Of a DNA stretch of 11,955 nt, positions 1 through 6,316 are shown in pieces. Location: assembly GCA_024280615.1 (NCBI GenBank), contig JAJRPU010000251.1, positions 1 through 11,955 of the forward strand, read 5' to 3'. The notes beneath the pieces were generated by a model that worked only from the letters and a program-made list of their open reading frames with translations, did no database searches and had not been told where the DNA came from. Each line of letters begins with the position of its first letter. Position 1 is the stretch's first letter. The stretch is from Bacteroidota bacterium (lineage in GTDB: Bacteria > Bacteroidota > Bacteroidia > JAADEI01). Made by a program: the position numbers and the translations under genes.

Positions 1-90
1 GAAAAATTCCATTCACTGTTCATACCCACTGATGACAAACTATTAACTAAGTTGTTGGAGAGTTTGCCATTTAAGTTATCGGTGCCCTAA
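1..90 (+). CDS. 3' end of an unidentified protein gene (partial)
   Basis: Frame 1 is open from the window edge to a TAA at 88-90, giving 29 C-terminal residues that end in PFKLSVP. The other frames on both strands are broken by stops within this stretch or shortly after it. The residue mix (DDKLLTKLLESLPF) looks like an amphipathic C-terminal helix, but it is too short to assign to a family. The gene points the same way as the ABC cluster and away from the minus-strand pair that follows. It is called only because the frame is open, so a chance open frame of this size remains possible. Confidence 0.45.
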   Translation, partial: EKFHSLFIPTDDKLLTKLLESLPFKLSVP

Positions 91-271
91 AGGTTTGTTT
101 ATACCTCTTTTTAACAAGTTACTTTATTTTGCATCAATGAACTTTGCACCCAAATTATGCCTATAAACCATTGATAATCAGCCTCTTTTCGCCTAAAGAA
201 GTGCGTAACTTGGGTATAGTAATGTAGGAATGCAAGGGAGATACTAATTTTAATTGAAGCAGGACAGAAAA
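91..271. other. Intergenic region between the partial gene and the DUF4359-like gene
   Basis: No credible ORF lies in these 181 bases. An ATG at 137 opens only nine codons. At 91-106 there is a short inverted repeat (AGGT...ACCT) followed by CTTTTT, which could be a weak terminator for the partial gene upstream. At 119-132 lies a 14-base sequence that recurs exactly before the LysM gene. The rest (about 150-271) should contain the 3' untranslated end of the minus-strand gene, but no clear terminator hairpin or RNA gene is visible. Confidence 0.5.
119..132 (+). promoter_or_regulatory. 14-base promoter-like repeat, copy 1 (TTACTTTATTTTGC)
   Basis: This 14-mer is identical to 6317-6330. In both places it is followed after four bases by an ATG (137 here, 6335 there). 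The TTATTTTG part differs from the Bacteroidota -7 box TAnnTTTG at one of the fixed positions. A TTTG that could serve as a -33 element lies at 94-97, but its spacing is longer than usual. Downstream there is only a nine-codon ORF, so the site could drive an untranslated RNA or be inactive. Confidence 0.3.
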
Positions 272-586
272 TTAATTCAAAGGAATAAATTGCCCAGCTA
301 TTCCTAAGTATTTACGGGATTTTGAAGTGTCTATCTGAATGGTATAAATGGAAAATAGGTAGTAATTTTCTCTTTGTGTTGTTGCGGATGCTAATTCGGC
401 AATTATTGCCGATGCTCCTTTTGCAAGCAAATCTCCTAAGATGCCTCCTGATTTCTGTTCTTCTTTGTATTCCCTAAACATTTCTTCTTTTAAATAGTCT
501 TTGAAATCCTCTGTTGATGGGTTAGTTACAGCAAGAAAAATTCCAAAGGTAACTACAAGCAGAACTGACAGAGAATTTCTGCTCAT
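272..586 (-). CDS. Small exported or membrane-anchored protein, DUF4359-like
   Basis: A 104-residue protein. Residues 5-20 form a single hydrophobic N-terminal segment, read as an uncleaved anchor or signal sequence. They are followed by TNPSTEDFKDYL (21-32), then a charged region, then NYYLFSIYTI (74-83) and KYLGIAGQFI (92-101). This arrangement of N-terminal hydrophobic stretch, 'TNPS.ED(F/Y)' and a C-terminal 'FSIYT...LGI.G.FI' resembles DUF4359 family proteins, from memory of the family pattern. The function of that family is not known. The mature part should lie in the periplasm. The gene sits 52 bases downstream of the OmpH/Skp gene on the same strand and may be co-transcribed. The start is the first ATG of the frame, and a signal-like segment begins directly after it. 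A TTAATTTG sequence lies almost against the start codon, too close for an ordinary leader. Confidence 0.7.
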   Translation of the reverse strand: MSRNSLSVLLVVTFGIFLAVTNPSTEDFKDYLKEEMFREYKEEQKSGGILGDLLAKGASAIIAELASATTQRENYYLFSIYTIQIDTSKSRKYLGIAGQFIPLN

Positions 587-609
587 AGCAAATTAATTTA
601 ATGGGGTTA

Positions 610-640
610 AAGCTTCATAGGTATTTAAGGAGGGAAGCTT
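610..640 (-). terminator. Inverted repeat between ompH and the DUF4359-like gene (possible weak attenuator)
   Basis: AAGCTTC (610-616) pairs with GAAGCTT (634-640), a 7-bp stem around a 17-base loop. It overlaps the stop codon of the OmpH gene. On the minus strand the stem is followed only by TAA and then CCCC, with no U-tract. It is therefore a poor intrinsic terminator and at most a partial attenuator or mRNA-stabilising hairpin. Confidence 0.2.
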
Positions 641-1142
641 ATTGAAGTCCAAGTTTTTGTTTTACGTAAGGTGTTAAGTCATCGCCTGGAGGCATGACTA
701 GAAGGACGCCTGTTGAAGCGTCGAAGACGTAATCAATTCCTCGTTCTTTTGCCACTTGCTCAATAGCCGTTCTTATTTTATCAAAGATGGGTTGCATGAG
801 TTCAGCTTGTTTCATTTGAAGGTTTTCTTGTGCTTTTAATTGGAATTCTTGAATTCTCATCTGGAGGTCAGTCAGTTCTTTGACTTTGATTTCTTTGACT
901 GCATCTGGCCATACGTCTTGATTTTGTTGCAATTCACTGAGTTTCTTTTCATATTCTTCCATCATTGCTTGCAGTTGCTGTTCCAGTTGTTGGGCGTATT
1001 GTTCAAGGGTTTGCTGTGCCTGAATAACTTCCGGCATTGCCTGAATTATCTCAGCAGTATTGACGTATCCGAACTTCCTATTTTGTGCAAATAGAGTCAA
1101 AGGTAAAGCCAGTATAATCAATAAACCTATCCAATTCCTCAT
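639..1142 (-). CDS. OmpH/Skp family periplasmic chaperone
   Basis: A 167-residue protein of normal Skp/OmpH length. Residues 1-19 are a signal peptide ending LTLFA, with cleavage likely before Q20. The body segment KFGYVNTAEIIQAMPEV (23-39) is the typical first strand and start of the helical arm. Residues 40-130 are a long Gln/Glu-rich coiled coil forming the tentacle. IDYVFDASTGVLLVM (136-150) returns to the beta core. Skp-type proteins are trimers that hold unfolded outer-membrane proteins in the periplasm and deliver them to the BAM complex. In many Bacteroidota the gene sits beside bamA; here that neighbour is absent and the downstream gene is a small DUF4359-like protein. A -7 box lies 20 bases upstream of the ATG. 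Family membership is strongly supported; which client proteins it serves is not visible. Confidence 0.92.
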   Translation of the reverse strand: MRNWIGLLIILALPLTLFAQNRKFGYVNTAEIIQAMPEVIQAQQTLEQYAQQLEQQLQAMMEEYEKKLSELQQNQDVWPDAVKEIKVKELTDLQMRIQEFQLKAQENLQMKQAELMQPIFDKIRTAIEQVAKERGIDYVFDASTGVLLVMPPGDDLTPYVKQKLGLQ

Positions 1143-1162
1143 TTCTATGCAATTTTGTAACT

Positions 1163-1170
1163 CAAAGGTA
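1163..1170 (-). promoter_or_regulatory. Putative -7 box (TACCTTTG) for the OmpH gene
   Basis: Read on the minus strand, this matches TAnnTTTG exactly and lies 20 bases before the ATG. That is the same distance as the TAACTTTG box before ndk. No clear -33 TTTG is present upstream. The predicted leader is short, about 14 bases. Confidence 0.45.
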
Positions 1171-1180
1171 ATGCAATTTA

Positions 1181-2851
1181 ATGAAATTGTTGTGGCGTCA
1201 TTTACGGCAGTATAAACGCATCTATTTGATAGGTATAGTATTTGTGGTCCTGAATAACTTTATTGCTATACTCATTCCTCGCCTGCTTAGGGTGGCTATT
1301 GATTCCGCCTTAAATAAACAGGTGCCTGAATCCCTTTCTGGGTATGACCTTCAACAGGGTATAATTTTAATAGCGAGTGCAATTATTGTTCTTGCTCTGT
1401 TGCGTGGGATACCTATGTATTTAATGCGAGAAACGATTATTATAGCCTCCAGAAAAGCGGAGAGGGACTTGAGACAACGTGTCTATGAACATATCCTTGA
1501 AATAAGCCCCGTCAAAATTGGTAAGTTCTCTATAGGTAACATAATGGTCAGGCTAACTGAAGACATTGCTACCGTCAGAATGTTTTATGGTCCCGTTGTG
1601 CTTTACACTATTAATATCACAGTGCTGTTGGTTGCTATAAGCATATCTATGTTTCTTACAAGTCGTGTATTAACCGTTATACTGTTAGTGCCGTTGCCGT
1701 TGCTGGCTTACTTTATTTATCGTGTTAGCATAAAAATTAAGACTGGTAGTGCAATTGTTCAAGAAAACCTATCAACATTTACATCGTTTGTGGCTTCTGT
1801 GTTTCCGTCAATGAGAATATGGAAAGCCTTTAACAGAGAAGAATTTCTGCGTTCTCGTTTTGATTCTTTGAATGACAAACTGCGAGATGAGTCGCTCAGG
1901 TTAGCCCGTATAGAAGCATTTTTCCATCCTCAAATAATTCTGGCAACGGGTGGAATAACCATTTTGACTGTTTTTGCGGGAGGCTGGTATGCCATTCGTG
2001 GTGGCGTAACGGCAGGAACGATTGCCGAATTCATTGTTTATGTAAACATGCTCACGTGGCCCCTGATGGCAGCTGGATGGATAGTGTCCCTTACTCAAAA
2101 AGCACTTGCCTCAATGCATAGAATTCAGGAAATTTTGGATATGAAGCTTTATCCTTTAAACGGCAAAGAACCCATATCTCAGGTGAGGAATGTTGAATTA
2201 AAAAATGCTTCGTTTGGATATAATGATAAACAACCAGTTATAAGGGACGTTAGTGAACGGTTCTCTAAGCCTGAGTGGATAGCCATCGTAGGGAAGTCCG
2301 GTTCAGGAAAGACAACACTTCTCTATTTACTTAACAGACTTATTGACCCAACCGGTGGAACGGTATTGCTTGATAAGATTGATGCAAAGAACTATCGGAT
2401 TGAGACCTTGCGACCACTTGTTTTATATGTTCCCAGAGAACCCATTATGTTCGCTGACACAATAGCCAATAATGTTAGATATGCCCGAGATGACCTGTCT
2501 GATGAAGAGGTGATTAGGTTACTTGAAATATGTGAGTTCACAAGAGATTTAGAAACGTTCCCTGCTGGGATTCATACTGTTGTCGGACAAAAAGGTGTGT
2601 TTGTTTCGGGTGGCCAGAAACAAAGGATAGCGTTGGCTCGGGCTCTGGCAGTAGAACCAGATTGGCTTCTTCTTGATGATGCCCTTTCCAGCGTGGATGC
2701 CATTACTGAACAGAAAATTTTGAACAATCTGAAAAGGGAGTTCCCTCAGATGGGCGTTATTATAATCACTCAGAGAATGTCTATTGCTAAGCACGCAAGT
2801 CGTATATTTAAACTGGAAAACGGTAAATTGCAGTACTATGAATTGGTTTGA
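1181..2851 (+). CDS. ABC exporter half-transporter (fused membrane and ATPase domains), MdlA/YheI-like, with altered ATPase motifs
   Basis: A 556-residue inner-membrane protein. Six hydrophobic segments span about 14-36, 57-80, 137-158, 163-181, 250-270 and 280-302, forming a type IV exporter membrane domain. The ATPase domain spans about 335-556. Visible motifs are A-loop Y347, Walker A GKSGSGKT (371-378), signature VSGGQ (475-479), Walker B WLLLDD (495-500) and D-loop SSVD (503-506). Three positions deviate: the Q-loop Gln is Arg419 (VPREP), the catalytic Glu after Walker B is Asp500, and the switch His is Gln531 (ITQR). Asp and Gln at the last two positions are typical of the degenerate subunit of heterodimeric exporters such as TM287 or BmrC, so this half probably pairs with another subunit, which is not in the window. 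It overlaps the next gene by 14 bases, suggesting one mRNA with the unknown gene and the GH3 gene. The substrate is unknown. The start is the first in-frame ATG and gives a normal N-terminus. Confidence 0.93.
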   Translation: MKLLWRHLRQYKRIYLIGIVFVVLNNFIAILIPRLLRVAIDSALNKQVPESLSGYDLQQGIILIASAIIVLALLRGIPMYLMRETIIIASRKAERDLRQRVYEHILEISPVKIGKFSIGNIMVRLTEDIATVRMFYGPVVLYTINITVLLVAISISMFLTSRVLTVILLVPLPLLAYFIYRVSIKIKTGSAIVQENLSTFTSFVASVFPSMRIWKAFNREEFLRSRFDSLNDKLRDESLRLARIEAFFHPQIILATGGITILTVFAGGWYAIRGGVTAGTIAEFIVYVNMLTWPLMAAGWIVSLTQKALASMHRIQEILDMKLYPLNGKEPISQVRNVELKNASFGYNDKQPVIRDVSERFSKPEWIAIVGKSGSGKTTLLYLLNRLIDPTGGTVLLDKIDAKNYRIETLRPLVLYVPREPIMFADTIANNVRYARDDLSDEEVIRLLEICEFTRDLETFPAGIHTVVGQKGVFVSGGQKQRIALARALAVEPDWLLLDDALSSVDAITEQKILNNLKREFPQMGVIIITQRMSIAKHASRIFKLENGKLQYYELV

Positions 2852-3437
2852 TTGGTTTATGAATCGGCGTAAAAGCGATGAAGTTAAACTGCTTCACGGT
2901 CAATTGCAACGCGATAAGAAATTTATTATACAGCATAGGGAATGGCTTGAGACAGTTGCTCCGAATATGTTTCATTGGATTATGAAGAATTATGAAGATG
3001 CAATTAAAAAGCCTGTTAATGAAGCCTCTGTGGGAGATGACTTGCTCATTTTTAGGTCCGGACCTGCGATAGGAATATTAATAGTTACCAAAGGCTGGTC
3101 CCTTTTAGATTGGCAGCACATGCTTGATGAACTCAAAAATAGAATTAAAAAAGTGGAACATTACATTGAAACCCTTGCTGACATTAAACAAAAACTTTTG
3201 CCAGCTGGAATAGAGACTGTTGAAAGATATGCCCTTAAACCAGACATTAGAACTGCTTTTCAGGAAGATGGTTCCTTTAAAGTTAAACAAATGTTCGGTG
3301 GAATAAGACTTGATTTGACTTATCTAAACAAGAAACCAGTGCAATTGAGAATAATCCTTGATAGGGTAGTGGACAGAAACTATAGCGAAGCGTTGCCTTT
3401 TGAATGGCTATTCCAAAACCTGTTTAAACAACCATGA
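2838..3437 (+). CDS. Unrecognised 199-residue protein between the ABC exporter and GH3 genes
   Basis: I do not recognise this family. The ATG at 2838 is preferred over the upstream ATG at 2784, which would put 18 codons inside the ABC gene. A third ATG at 2859 would remove the overlap. The 199-residue product has no signal peptide. It is unusually rich in Trp (W3, W6, W36, W47, W87, W92, W190). A hydrophobic stretch at 68-84 (LLIFRSGPAIGILIV) looks more like buried strands than a membrane span. A charged helix follows at about 92-120, then a predicted beta-rich C-terminal half (about 145-175, with GGIRLDLTYL). The product is therefore probably cytosolic, mixed alpha/beta and possibly membrane-associated. 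It overlaps the ABC gene by 14 bases and the GH3 gene by 4 (ATGA), so all three are probably translationally coupled and may act in one process. Confidence 0.8.
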   Translation: MNWFDWFMNRRKSDEVKLLHGQLQRDKKFIIQHREWLETVAPNMFHWIMKNYEDAIKKPVNEASVGDDLLIFRSGPAIGILIVTKGWSLLDWQHMLDELKNRIKKVEHYIETLADIKQKLLPAGIETVERYALKPDIRTAFQEDGSFKVKQMFGGIRLDLTYLNKKPVQLRIILDRVVDRNYSEALPFEWLFQNLFKQP

Positions 3438-4957
3438 TTAAGAAACTTATAGCATTTGGTATTAAGCAGGTTGCCCAAATATCAACAAAACAATTTCGGA
3501 AACAAGTTGAAAACCCAGTTGAATTCCAGCAAAAGTGGTTTAACAGATTAATAAAAATCGGCAAACAGACTCTATATGGGAAAGAACACAACTTTGAAGC
3601 CATAAAAGACTATGATTCATTTATTAAACACATACCGTTATGTAAGTATGAGGACCTATTGCCTTATGTAAATAGAATCAAGGAAGGAAAGTCAAATGTT
3701 CTGTGGAAAGGCCTGCCCGCTTATTTCGCTAAGACAAGCGGCACTACAGCGGGTGCTAAATACATTCCCCTCACGATGGAACAATTGAAATTGCAGATTA
3801 GAGCAGCCCGACAGGCATTGTTTAATTATGTTGCACAAACGGGAGACGCCGACTTGTTCAATGGCAAAATGCTATTTCTTTCAGGGTCTCCAGATGTGGA
3901 AAAGGTTGGGAAAATATATGCTGGACGACTCTCAGGCATCGTTCACAGACATATACCCAGATGGGCTTTGCGAAACAGATTGCCTTCTTATGAAATAAAT
4001 CGCATAACAGACTGGAACAAGAAGGTTGATGCAATCATTGATGAAGTTCTCCAAGTTGCCAAACAATTGACCCTAATCAGTGGCATTCCGCCGTGGATAC
4101 AAATGTTCCTTGAACGGATAGTGGAACGAACAGGCAAGATGCCTTTTCAACTCTTCCCCAATTTGAGAGTGTATGTCCACGGTGGGGTCCAATTCGCCCC
4201 CTATGAACGTGTTTTGAGGGAATTACTGGGTGAAAAAGTTGTATTTATTGAAACTTTCCCAGCTTCAGAAGGATTTTTTGCATTTCAGGATGAACTTAAG
4301 GACCCAGAAAAAGGCTTAATACTGCTTCCAGATTCAGGAATTTTTTATGAGTTCATTCCTTTTGAAGAAATAGATAACGAAAATCCCCGAAGGCTTACTC
4401 TTGATAGAGTGGAAAAAGGCAAGGTCTATGAGATGGTCCTGACTACTAATGCAGGGCTATGGGCATATCGCCTCGGAGACCTCGTCCGCTTCACATCAGT
4501 AAGTCCATACAGGGTCAAGGTAGTAGGACGCACGTCGCAGTATATATCTGCTTTTGGAGAACATGTCATAATTGAAGAAATTGAAAATGCTCTTAATGAA
4601 GCCTTGAAAAAAGCAGGAGGAAAAGTTAGAGATTTCCACGTTGCCCCTCAGGTAACTCCTGCCGATAATACACGTCCATATCACGAATGGTTTATTGAAT
4701 TCATTCAGATGCCGGAAAATATGCAACTGTTTATTGAAGAACTTGATAAAGCCCTGCAAAAACAAAATCCATACTACAAAGACCTGCGAGATGGTTTAAT
4801 CCTTGACCTGCCAAGGGTAAGAATTCTACCCGAACGGGCGTTCCACGCCTATCTGGATAGCATAGGCAAACTGGGAGGACAGTTCAAAGTCCCTCGGGTC
4901 TCAAACGATAGGAAACATGCCAAATCACTATGCAAATACATCCTTGAGGAACAGTGA
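3434..4957 (+). CDS. GH3-family acyl-adenylate-forming enzyme (acyl-amino acid synthetase-like)
   Basis: A 507-residue cytosolic protein of the usual bacterial GH3 length. Members of the GH3 family within the ANL adenylating superfamily activate a carboxylic acid with ATP and transfer the acyl group to an amine, usually an amino acid in plants. Visible motifs are the ATP-binding loop KTSGTTAGAKYIPLT (100-114), the adenine-pocket segment ASEGFFAF (277-284), YRLGDLVRF (345-353) with the Asp that binds the ribose, the hinge/C-domain region VVGRTSQYISAFGEHV (363-378), and the C-terminal GGQFKVPRVSNDR (481-493) with a Lys in the expected C-domain position. No catalytic motif is obviously broken. 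The actual acid and amine substrates of bacterial GH3 proteins are mostly unknown. Its ATG overlaps the stop of the preceding gene. Coupling with an ABC exporter suggests, as inference only, that the conjugated product is exported. Confidence 0.93.
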   Translation: MIKKLIAFGIKQVAQISTKQFRKQVENPVEFQQKWFNRLIKIGKQTLYGKEHNFEAIKDYDSFIKHIPLCKYEDLLPYVNRIKEGKSNVLWKGLPAYFAKTSGTTAGAKYIPLTMEQLKLQIRAARQALFNYVAQTGDADLFNGKMLFLSGSPDVEKVGKIYAGRLSGIVHRHIPRWALRNRLPSYEINRITDWNKKVDAIIDEVLQVAKQLTLISGIPPWIQMFLERIVERTGKMPFQLFPNLRVYVHGGVQFAPYERVLRELLGEKVVFIETFPASEGFFAFQDELKDPEKGLILLPDSGIFYEFIPFEEIDNENPRRLTLDRVEKGKVYEMVLTTNAGLWAYRLGDLVRFTSVSPYRVKVVGRTSQYISAFGEHVIIEEIENALNEALKKAGGKVRDFHVAPQVTPADNTRPYHEWFIEFIQMPENMQLFIEELDKALQKQNPYYKDLRDGLILDLPRVRILPERAFHAYLDSIGKLGGQFKVPRVSNDRKHAKSLCKYILEEQ

Positions 4958-5013
4958 CCAGCTATACCACTTGGCAATTAAGAGAAATATGATAGAATGC
5001 CAGAGAAATCCAA

Positions 5014-5028
5014 ACTCCTTTATGGAGT
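5014..5028. terminator. Small hairpin between convergent GH3 and thioredoxin genes
   Basis: ACTCC (5014-5018) and GGAGT (5024-5028) form a perfect 5-bp stem with a 5-base loop. The hairpin overlaps the thioredoxin stop codon at 5020-5022. Neither strand has a good U-tract: the plus strand continues AATAATC and the minus strand TTGGATTTCTC. At best it is a weak bidirectional terminator for the two converging transcripts. Confidence 0.25.
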
Positions 5029-5421
5029 AATAATCTGTTTCCCGCCTCCGTTGTCAGCAGCACCCCCTTTAAGCAATTCGTTTTCTATCACTTCTCGGAG
5101 CACATGCTCAGGAACAGCACCAACCAATGCTTTGGGTTGCTCATTAAGGGGAATAAATACCAGAGTCGGGATGCTCCTAATGCCAAACATGGCGGCAAGT
5201 TGCTGCTCCCGGTCAGTGTCAACCTTATAAAATGCTACCTTGCCCTTGTACTCCTCAGATAGTTTTTCCATAATGGGAGCTACCATTTTGCATGGACCAC
5301 ACCAGTCGGCATAGAAATCTATTACTGCAGGAAGCGTACCTTTATACTTCCATTCTTGTTCCTTCTCGTAGTCAAATATCTTCTCCTTAAAGCTTTCCAG
5401 AGTCAAGTGTTCAACTGCCAT
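5020..5421 (-). CDS. trxA: Thioredoxin
   Basis: A 133-residue cytosolic protein with a complete thioredoxin fold. The active site is WCGPC at 40-44 in the context VIDFYADWCGPCKMVAP, and the cis-proline is P85 (SIPT). The VDTD segment at 67-70 and a final helix (about 105-115) follow. The classical redox dithiol (C41, C44) reduces protein disulfides using electrons from thioredoxin reductase. There is no signal peptide, so it is not a periplasmic resA- or dsbE-type protein. About 25 N-terminal residues precede the first core strand, and a Gly-rich tail (114-133, GGAADNGGG) extends past the usual end of about 108 residues, so it is a little longer than E. coli TrxA. It is divergent from ndk and convergent with the GH3 gene. 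A TATTTTTG -7 box lies about 72 bases upstream. Confidence 0.93.
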   Translation of the reverse strand: MAVEHLTLESFKEKIFDYEKEQEWKYKGTLPAVIDFYADWCGPCKMVAPIMEKLSEEYKGKVAFYKVDTDREQQLAAMFGIRSIPTLVFIPLNEQPKALVGAVPEHVLREVIENELLKGGAADNGGGKQIITP

Positions 5422-5484
5422 TTTTTGCGATTTATACTAAGCATAACACATAAACTTCTGGATAAGTTCATTATAAACATATCA

Positions 5485-5492
5485 TAACTTTG
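5485..5492 (+). promoter_or_regulatory. Putative -7 box (TAACTTTG) for ndk
   Basis: An exact match to the Bacteroidota -7 box TAnnTTTG, 20 bases before the ndk ATG. This predicts a leader of about 14 bases. No good -33 TTTG is visible at the expected distance. It directly abuts a minus-strand box facing the thioredoxin gene. Confidence 0.55.
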
Positions 5493-5500
5493 CAAAAATA
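5493..5500 (-). promoter_or_regulatory. Putative -7 box (TATTTTTG) for the thioredoxin gene
   Basis: On the minus strand this also matches TAnnTTTG exactly. It shares a border with the ndk box, so the 16 bases 5485-5500 form an imperfect palindrome centred on TTTGCAAA. It would give the thioredoxin mRNA a leader of about 65 bases. The -33 region is not recognisable, since it would lie inside the ndk coding sequence. Confidence 0.35.
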
Positions 5501-5512
5501 AAACAAGCAACG

Positions 5513-5938
5513 ATGGAAAGAACACTTGCAATAATCAAACCGGATGCCACAAGAAGAAATCTTATAGGTGCGATTCTTAAGAAAATAGAAGAGGCTGGAT
5601 TTACAATCATTGGCATGAAGATGCTCCGACTTTCTAAGGAACAGGCAGAGAGCTTCTATGCTGTTCATAAAGAACGCCCATTCTTTAATTCGCTTGTGGA
5701 ATTTATGACTTCAGGACCTGTGGTGGTCCTCGCCCTTGAAAAAGAAAATGCTGTTGCTGACCTGAGGAAACTAATGGGTGCCACCAATCCAGAAGAAGCA
5801 GAAGAGGGAACAATAAGAAAAGAATTCGCTATCAACATTGAGCAGAATTCTATTCACGGTTCCGATAGCCCGGAAAATGCACAAAGGGAACTATACTTCT
5901 TCTTTTCAGAATCGGAACTAATTGTTGGAACCAGATAA
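5513..5938 (+). CDS. ndk: Nucleoside diphosphate kinase
   Basis: A 141-residue cytosolic enzyme of normal length that transfers the gamma-phosphate of ATP to other nucleoside diphosphates through a phosphohistidine. The N-terminal ERTLAIIKPDA holds the conserved Lys9. The active-site segment NSIHGSDSPENA contains the catalytic His115, with Ser117 and Ser119 near it. Residues corresponding to the nucleotide pocket are also present: Tyr49, Phe57, Arg85, Thr91, Arg102 and Asn112. All expected catalytic residues are in place. A TAACTTTG promoter box lies 20 bases upstream. The RNase P RNA gene begins about 23 bases after its stop codon, so read-through from ndk could contribute to rnpB transcription. 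Confidence 0.97.
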   Translation: MERTLAIIKPDATRRNLIGAILKKIEEAGFTIIGMKMLRLSKEQAESFYAVHKERPFFNSLVEFMTSGPVVVLALEKENAVADLRKLMGATNPEEAEEGTIRKEFAINIEQNSIHGSDSPENAQRELYFFFSESELIVGTR

Positions 5939-5961
5939 TCAAAAAACTTGTATAACTATTT

Positions 5962-6311
5962 GGGGGATGCGGAGCCGTCGCCGTGGGAACAGTGAGTCCC
6001 ACGGAGGAAAGTCCGGGCAGCACAGGGTGCCGTGCCTCTGGAAACAGAGGGGTCCTTCCAGGAAACCGGAGGGATACGGAACAGTGCCACAGAAAATTAC
6101 CTGTCCCTATACGGGGCAAGGGTGAAAATCCCCCGGGAAGGGGGACGTGATGGCTGTAAGGCTATCACGGGGCAAACCCCACGGGCTGCAATGCCAAATA
6201 GGCTGGCACTCCCCGCAACAGCGGGGATAAGGGTTACCCGCCCGATGCCAGCGGGTAGGCAGCTCAGATAAATGACGGCATAAAACAGAACCCGGCTTAC
6301 TCGCATCCCCC
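5962..6311 (+). ncRNA. rnpB: RNase P RNA, bacterial class A
   Basis: This is the catalytic RNA of RNase P, which removes 5' leaders from pre-tRNAs. The ends form helix P1: GGGGGATGCG (5962-5971) pairs perfectly with CGCATCCCCC (6302-6311). The universally conserved GAGGAAAGTCCGGGC lies at 6004-6018. The distal conserved block AGATAAATGACGGC...ACAGAACCCGGCTTA lies at about 6266-6299. CCTCTG-GAAA-CAGAGG (6035-6050) is a GNRA-capped hairpin. GGGTGAAA, GGGCAAACCCCACG and GCAATGCCAAATAGGC match the middle conserved regions. GCTGGCA (6202-6208) pairs with TGCCAGC (6246-6252) as P16, enclosing CCCCGC-AACA-GCGGGG as P17, which supports class A. The RNA is much richer in G+C than its neighbours. The exact 5' end is set by P1. 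No separate promoter with an exact TAnnTTTG box was found. ORFs drawn across this region on either strand are spurious. Confidence 0.97.
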
Positions 6312-6316
6312 TCAAA

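Noticed and set aside
840..1094. Plus-strand ORF inside the OmpH gene
   Set aside because: It is the antisense image of the Gln/Glu-rich coiled coil and gives a Phe/Leu-rich nonsense peptide.
2784..2837. Upstream ATG at 2784 as start of the gene between ABC and GH3
   Set aside because: It would put 18 extra codons inside the ABC coding region, overlapping its conserved C-terminus. The ATG at 2838 gives a normal short overlap.
5922..6315. Three ORFs on both strands (5922-6125, 6032-6271, 6097-6315) as small proteins
   Set aside because: They lie across the RNase P RNA, whose conserved blocks and helices explain the sequence. Their translations are low in hydrophobic structure and typical of GC-rich structured RNA.
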